Source: Eudorina sp. 2006-703-Eu-15
Lineage: Eukaryota; Chlorophyta; Chlorophyceae; Chlamydomonadales; Volvocaceae
Length of the DNA: 64,000 nucleotides
NCBI GenBank assembly: GCA_003117195.1
Contig: BDSI01000007.1
Coordinates: 248,001 to 312,000, forward strand
Direction: 5' to 3'
Part shown: piece by piece, positions 59,125-64,000 of the stretch
Numbering within the stretch: position 1 is the stretch's first letter
Layout of the letters: each line of letters begins with the position of its first letter
Made by a program: the position numbers and the translations under genes
The notes under the pieces: generated by a model
Told to the model about the DNA's origin: nothing
Seen by the model: the letters and a program-made list of their open reading frames with translations, nothing else
Database searches by the model: none

Positions 59125-60876
59125 GTCACCGGAATTGGGCGGTTCGGGCGGGTTTCCTTACTCTCAACACACAGGTCAACGACCGCCAACCGCCAACTGC
59201 CAGGCCCCATTGCCCGCTCCCGCCCGCCCTCTCACCGACGCTGTACACCGGGAAGGACCCCGCCTGCACGTGGTCCGGCACCACCCCACCGCCCTGCCCC
59301 TCCCCCTGCCCGTCCTCCTCCTCCTCATCCTCGGCGGAGGTGGTGGGCAGCAGATAGGATTTGAGGATGGTGCGCTTGGTGAGGGTGCGGCCCTTGCGGC
59401 GGGCCAGCACGGACCGCTGGTCGGCCAGGGCGTCGCCCTCGCCCTCGCCCGCGGTGCCCTGCGGGTGGGTGAGTGACGAGTGAGTGACGAGTGAGTGACG
59501 CGCGCACATCCAGGGAGGGTGGAGACCGACCCGTGGCTGGGGTGAAGTGAATCAGGTTGGGGAGCGCGGGTTTCGGAGCTTCGTAGGGCTGGCTGGCCGC
59601 ACATACAGCCGCAGCGACAGCCACAGGGAAATCGACAGAACACGGCGGGTTTCCGCACTGAGCGCACGCGTGCATTGGGTTCCTTTGGTTTGCAACCCTG
59701 GCCTGCCCAGACGCCGCCCTCTCCCTCCGACCCACGGGTCCAAAACGCGCGTCCTCCGCGCGTCACACTCGGGACGGACGGAAGAGGAACCGTCGCCCCT
59801 CCTCTCCCCCGTCCGCTCCGCGCCTTTCCATCCGCCTCTACGACGCCCACTGCCACCATCAGTATCTAAATTCCCCCTCGCATACTGGCCTGCTCCACGT
59901 CCTCGTCCTCACAGCAAAGAATCCCCATCCCCATCCCCGCGCAGGTGCCCCCCTCGCCCTTCTCTTGCGCACCTTGTACAGGGCAGGCAGCTTGGCAGCT
60001 GGCACGGGCTCCAACGCCGCGCCCGGATTCTCGTGGATGGACGCGAAGGCGGACTGTGAGGCGGGGCGGGGCCGCGGGGCCGCGGGGAGGGGGGGGGGAG
60101 AGGGGTTGAAACCGGATAAAACGAACGACAGGCGGGGCGGGAGGGTGTGGTCGGGCAGAGCGGTTTTGAGGGGATGCGTCCGCGGAGGGCACAGCGGGTG
60201 GACTTGGGGCCATGCGCAGTAAGCGTGGACGGGGGCGGAGGCGAAGGCGGGGGGCCCCACAAGACAGATGGGGTCGGGCGGGTTGCAATTCTAAACACAC
60301 ACACACACACACACAGCCGCCGTACCTTGAGGTCGGGCCTGCTGGCCAGCCAGTCGGAGTAGGAGCACGTCTCTGGCCCCACGTTCTCTAGGTAGTAGGA
60401 GAAGGCGATGAGCTGGCAGTAGCGCTCCAGGTAGGCCGAGCCGCGCTTGAAGGCGGCGTGGCGCTGTTGCATCTCCGGACGGATGTACTTGTACGAACTG
60501 CGGGGCTTGCGGTACCTGCCGCAAGCACGCAAGCACGCATGTGCCGGGCGGGGTTGAAGGGTGAAGGGCGAAAGGGGAAGGGCGAAGGGGAGGGAGGACC
60601 GAGGTGGTGGAAGGTGACACCGCTGATTCAGGGGCCCACAGGAGCGGGTGTCAAGGTTGTTAAGGGTTGGGTTGACTTGTTCAGGGTGCGCTCGGCACCA
60701 GAAAATCTGTACTTCCACCATCTTCCGTACTGCTGTCGTATTATCGTCGTACACTGTTGTGTACTTACTTCATGATGGCGACCCGCAGGTTGATGACGTC
60801 GGAGGCCGCGTCGATGATCTGATCCACCACCTTCTTGGCCCCGTCGCCCCCCTGGAGCACAGAGAGGGGGACAGGC

Positions 60877-63277
60877 GCATTCAAGACACCGCTTGGCACA
60901 CCCTGTCTTCTATCTGTACAGCCGCAATAACCCACCCGTCCCCTCACCGCCGTACCATGTGATTAGGCGGGTCTGGCGCGGTTTCCAGGAGAGGCAATCC
61001 TGGCGCGCTGGTAACCTGGTGTAGTGGCTGGTATGGCTGCGTGACCCCCCGCGGCGGGTGATGGAGGATGGGTGCGCAGTCCTTGGTAGGGGTTGATGAG
61101 ACGAGACACCTACGAGCTGTCTGGGCCCGTTGGAACACCCGGTCGGGATACGGGTCCACCTTGTAACGGTTACATAATATAACCAACTACGGATTCAGAT
61201 TCCTTAAAAAGAGTGTAGGGGCACTGGCTTGCGGGCATGCATGCGGGCAGAGTTCCAGTAATCGATTGCATCCAGGGGCATCCAGGCCATGGGGCATCCA
61301 AGCATTGATGGCTGTCAGCCAGGTTTATATTCCCGAGATGCTGGGATAGTGCTTCGCACCATAAATGAGGAGTAGGGCCGACCATTGTATGACACATACT
61401 ACACTCCCCTTCCCCTGATGGGGACCGTCCGGGGACCCTTTATTTCGGCCCGTGACAACCAGCAACGCAGAACCAGCCACGTTCGCCATCGCCAACCCTG
61501 AGCCGTGGGTGACCAGTCCACGTCGCGTTGTGCCAAGCTAACACTCGCCGTAGCCCATTTTCGGGTTTTTAGAGCATGTAACCTTCTCCCAGCCATCTCA
61601 CCACTATCACTTTCTTCCCGAACCTCCAGACTGTCGTCAACTGACACTAGGCCAATGAGATTGAGTCACTGTTTGGATCCATTTCGGGAATTGGCACGAA
61701 AGCTGCGCCGTTCCTGCCGCCGTGCTCGTCATAGTATAGTGACGCATGGTCGGACCAGCTTCAGAACTGGGCCCGAAAGGGAAGCCCCTGCCTGGCTGTG
61801 CCTTTCCGACCGCTCTGCGTGGTTTCCGACGTTCCAAAACGTCCCTTGCGTGCGGTTTTGAACTGTTCGGGGGAAACGCTTCATTGCGGTGCGTGACGGT
61901 GACCTTTGCGTGGTACATCGGGTGTTTAGGTTCCGTTACTCCTGCGGACAATCCACTTCTGCAGCAGTTTCGTTGTGCAGCCGAGCTTGCATCACCTGCA
62001 GTGAACATAGCCATCGTACGGTGGTCCCCTCACAGTGGACCACCCACCTTCGTGCAGGCCGAGAAGCAAACCCATGTGTTCCTTTCCGTTCCTTCCTGCA
62101 AACTTATCATGATTCCGGCGTGACTCTGCAGCAGCCTTCATTTCTCTTCGCTAATCTCGCGTTTGGGTACGTAACCCTCGGGGGCTTGGGTCCCCCGCGG
62201 AGGACTAGGTCCCCCCCCTACTTCGGACTAGGGTCCCTGTTGGCCCGAGGTTCCCTTTTGCTGTTCTGTAGGGTTTGCTGCCCGTGGCGTCATGCAATTG
62301 TTGGCCTGGAGCATTGCCAACAATCCACTTTTCGTTGTGCAGCCGAGCTTGCATCACCTGCAGCGGTGCTTCACTTTCTAAAGCCCACCGCCATCGCAGG
62401 CTTCGCATCCGGCTCGTACACCGTTGCTCCTTGCGACTTCCAACGATAACCACCTTGCCAGCAGTTTGTTGGGCCTCGTAATGCCTGTATCCGTTCCTGC
62501 CCGCTCTGTTGCTGAGATCTCAGCTGGCAGCTTGCACACCTGAGGTGCTCGGCCCTGCCCAAATGGCCATGCGGCTTCTCACGCCTCGGACCTCACGGCA
62601 TTGTCTGCATTGTTCCCGTACGTTTCCCGTTTGGTGTGGGTGCGTTCGGGTGCATTTGGGGATGCGCCTGACTGGAGCATGTCGCCCGTTTTCGTTCCGC
62701 TTCGGTTCGGTTACACAAACCTTCATTGCTGCTTGTCCGATTGTGGACGTGTGCATCCGGGCTGTTTCGTGTACTGTTGTTCTTGTTGCTGAGCCGCGAC
62801 CGGCTGACTTGCTCAAACGGACCAAGGGCTACCTTCGACTGAACTTAAGCCGGCTGCCGGGTCCCGGCAGCCGAGATGTTCCCGGCGTCCCGTACCGCGC
62901 ATATAAGTCGCAATGACTTCCCATTGCCTCCCTTGTTCCCTTGTTGACCTCCTGCTAGATGCTTTGTTCTCAATTCAACCCCACACAATTCTCACCAACA
63001 AGCTGCTTCACCTGAAACACACTAGCTTCGACTCGTCGAATTGGATTTGAAGGAGCTCCCACGAGGAGCTCCGGTCAGTGCGGGCCAGACTTCCTCCCGT
63101 ACATGTACGACTGACAAACAGGTGCATCCCAATTAAAATTCATCTTCACCGTGACGACTCCAGCCATCAACCTGCGCTGTATAGAATTCCCTCAACCTAT
63201 AAACATTTACATCTAATCACGATTTTGCAACGTGCAGTTTACGGACGTTATACCCTACGTAAGGATGTGGCACCGAG
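60877..63277. other. Head of unit 3 and 5' flank of coiled-coil copy 3
   Basis: Lacks the ~720 bp found in unit 1 at 12,047-12,770 (junction near 61,170). It has a ~360-bp insertion at about 62,003-62,365 whose ends share a ~30-bp direct repeat containing GCAGCCGAGCTTGCATCACC. The TATA-like box is at 63198-63203. No gene is supported. Confidence 0.55.
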
Positions 63278-64000
63278 ATGTCCGGCAGTGAGGACAACGT
63301 GCAGGATTTACTACGACAGATCGTTGCTCAGGTTACTCACCTCTCCGAGAATCTAAAGGAAAATACTGAGAAACTAGAGGAAAACCGGAGGCAACTCGCC
63401 CAATTCCGAGAAGAGACCAATGAGCGACTAGACGAGACCAATAAGCGACTAGACGAGACCAATAAGCGACTAGACGAGACCAATAAGCGAGTAGACCAGC
63501 GACTAGATGAGACCAATAAGCGACTCAACAAGATGGACAAGCAGTTCAAGGAGATACAGAAGGGGGTCAACTCGGCAGGGTGCATGCTTGGCGCCACGGT
63601 GGAGTCAGCCCTGAGGTAAGTGACCCCGAGATGGTGAAGTGCCCCCGAGATGGCGACTGGCACATTATAATTTCTGCAGGATCAACATCGGCGAATTCCA
63701 GGGCAAGGGCCGCTCCAAGGGGAAGACTCTATGGGGCGTGGAGGACATCGCCAAAGCCATCCTGGAGGGCAAGTGTCCCACGGTAGCGGCGCGAGACCTG
63801 CTAAAGGCAGCCAACCAACTTGCCGAGGCAATCGTCACACGCCGCATCCCAGAGCGCTACATAACGTAAGGTTTGCACGGGTCGCAGCAACTTTTGCTGC
63901 AGGGAGCATTTTCGGAAAGCGGTTGAGCATGCAGAACGGTCCCTCTTTTACTCGTTTCCCATCAGGCGAATTCATACGCTTATCTGCAACTCGACGGGTG
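63278..64000 (+). CDS. Coiled-coil protein with PD-(D/E)XK-like C-terminus, copy 3, cut by the window edge
   Basis: Exons 63278-63615 and 63680-63865, and the start of exon 3 at 63966, use the same splice signals as copies 1 and 2. The coil is 15 residues shorter: one 11-residue unit instead of three, but three RLDETNK units. Exon 2 matches the other copies. Intron 2 has a small deletion near 63,900 that does not touch the splice sites. The nuclease-like part lies beyond the window. Confidence 0.72.
63392..63520 (+). repeat. Coding coil repeats, copy 3
   Basis: Residues 39-81: one QLAQFREETNE unit, three RLDETNK units and one RVDQRLDETNK. Confidence 0.9.

Larger units (their letters stand above)
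60877..64000. repeat. Tandem array unit 3, left part
   Basis: The junction sequence starts again after the truncated paladin exon. It continues through the head and the coiled-coil gene to the window edge. Confidence 0.85.

Overview
The window looks like nuclear DNA of a volvocine green alga close to Chlamydomonas. The genes are GC-rich and split by many short introns with GTGAG/GTAAG/GTGCG donors and CAG acceptors. A TGTAA poly(A) signal occurs, (GT)n/(CA)n microsatellites are abundant, one gene starts with a plastid-transit-like peptide, and the transposable elements are Ty3/gypsy, hAT and LINE. No bacterial-style operon, CRISPR array, rRNA or complete tRNA gene was seen.

Left arm (1-11.7 kb), mostly single-copy: an F-box/leucine-rich-repeat gene on the minus strand running off the left edge; a frame-broken membrane-protein gene (3061-3713); a plastid-targeted protein of 227 aa whose second exon is easily missed (4175-5401); and a three-exon minus-strand gene for a 1068-aa protein with two B3-like domains (7096-11152).

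From 11,763 to the right edge the DNA is a tandem array. Unit 1 is 11,763-23,789 (12.0 kb), unit 2 is 23,790-60,876, and unit 3 starts at 60,877 and leaves the window. Each unit holds a plus-strand four-exon gene for a coiled-coil protein with a possible PD-(D/E)XK nuclease C-terminus (starts 14478, 47210, 63278), a GC-rich spacer, and, convergent with it, the 3' nine exons of a paladin-like gene. The two visible paladin copies lack their 5' exons and carry different frame-breaking deletions.

Unit 2 is swollen by nested transposons. An outer Ty3/gypsy element (24,246-45,914) is split by a second, antisense Ty3/gypsy chromovirus (31,189-44,989; 5-bp target duplication CGAGC). That element is split by a hAT transposon (33,604-40,722; 8-bp target duplication GGTGGGAG), which carries an old LINE relic. 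The inner gypsy has a textbook -1 frameshift signal (A AAA AAC, 8-nt spacer, 10-bp stem) between gag and pol. The outer element has identical LTRs but a badly damaged coding region and no target duplication.

In unit 2, an intron of the paladin copy took two successive LINE insertions inside a GT microsatellite (54,057-57,504).

The strongest candidate for an undescribed system is the tandem-amplified coiled-coil/nuclease-like gene, whose copies differ in the number of 11- and 7-residue coil repeats. All functional statements come from motif reading by eye; no database search was run.
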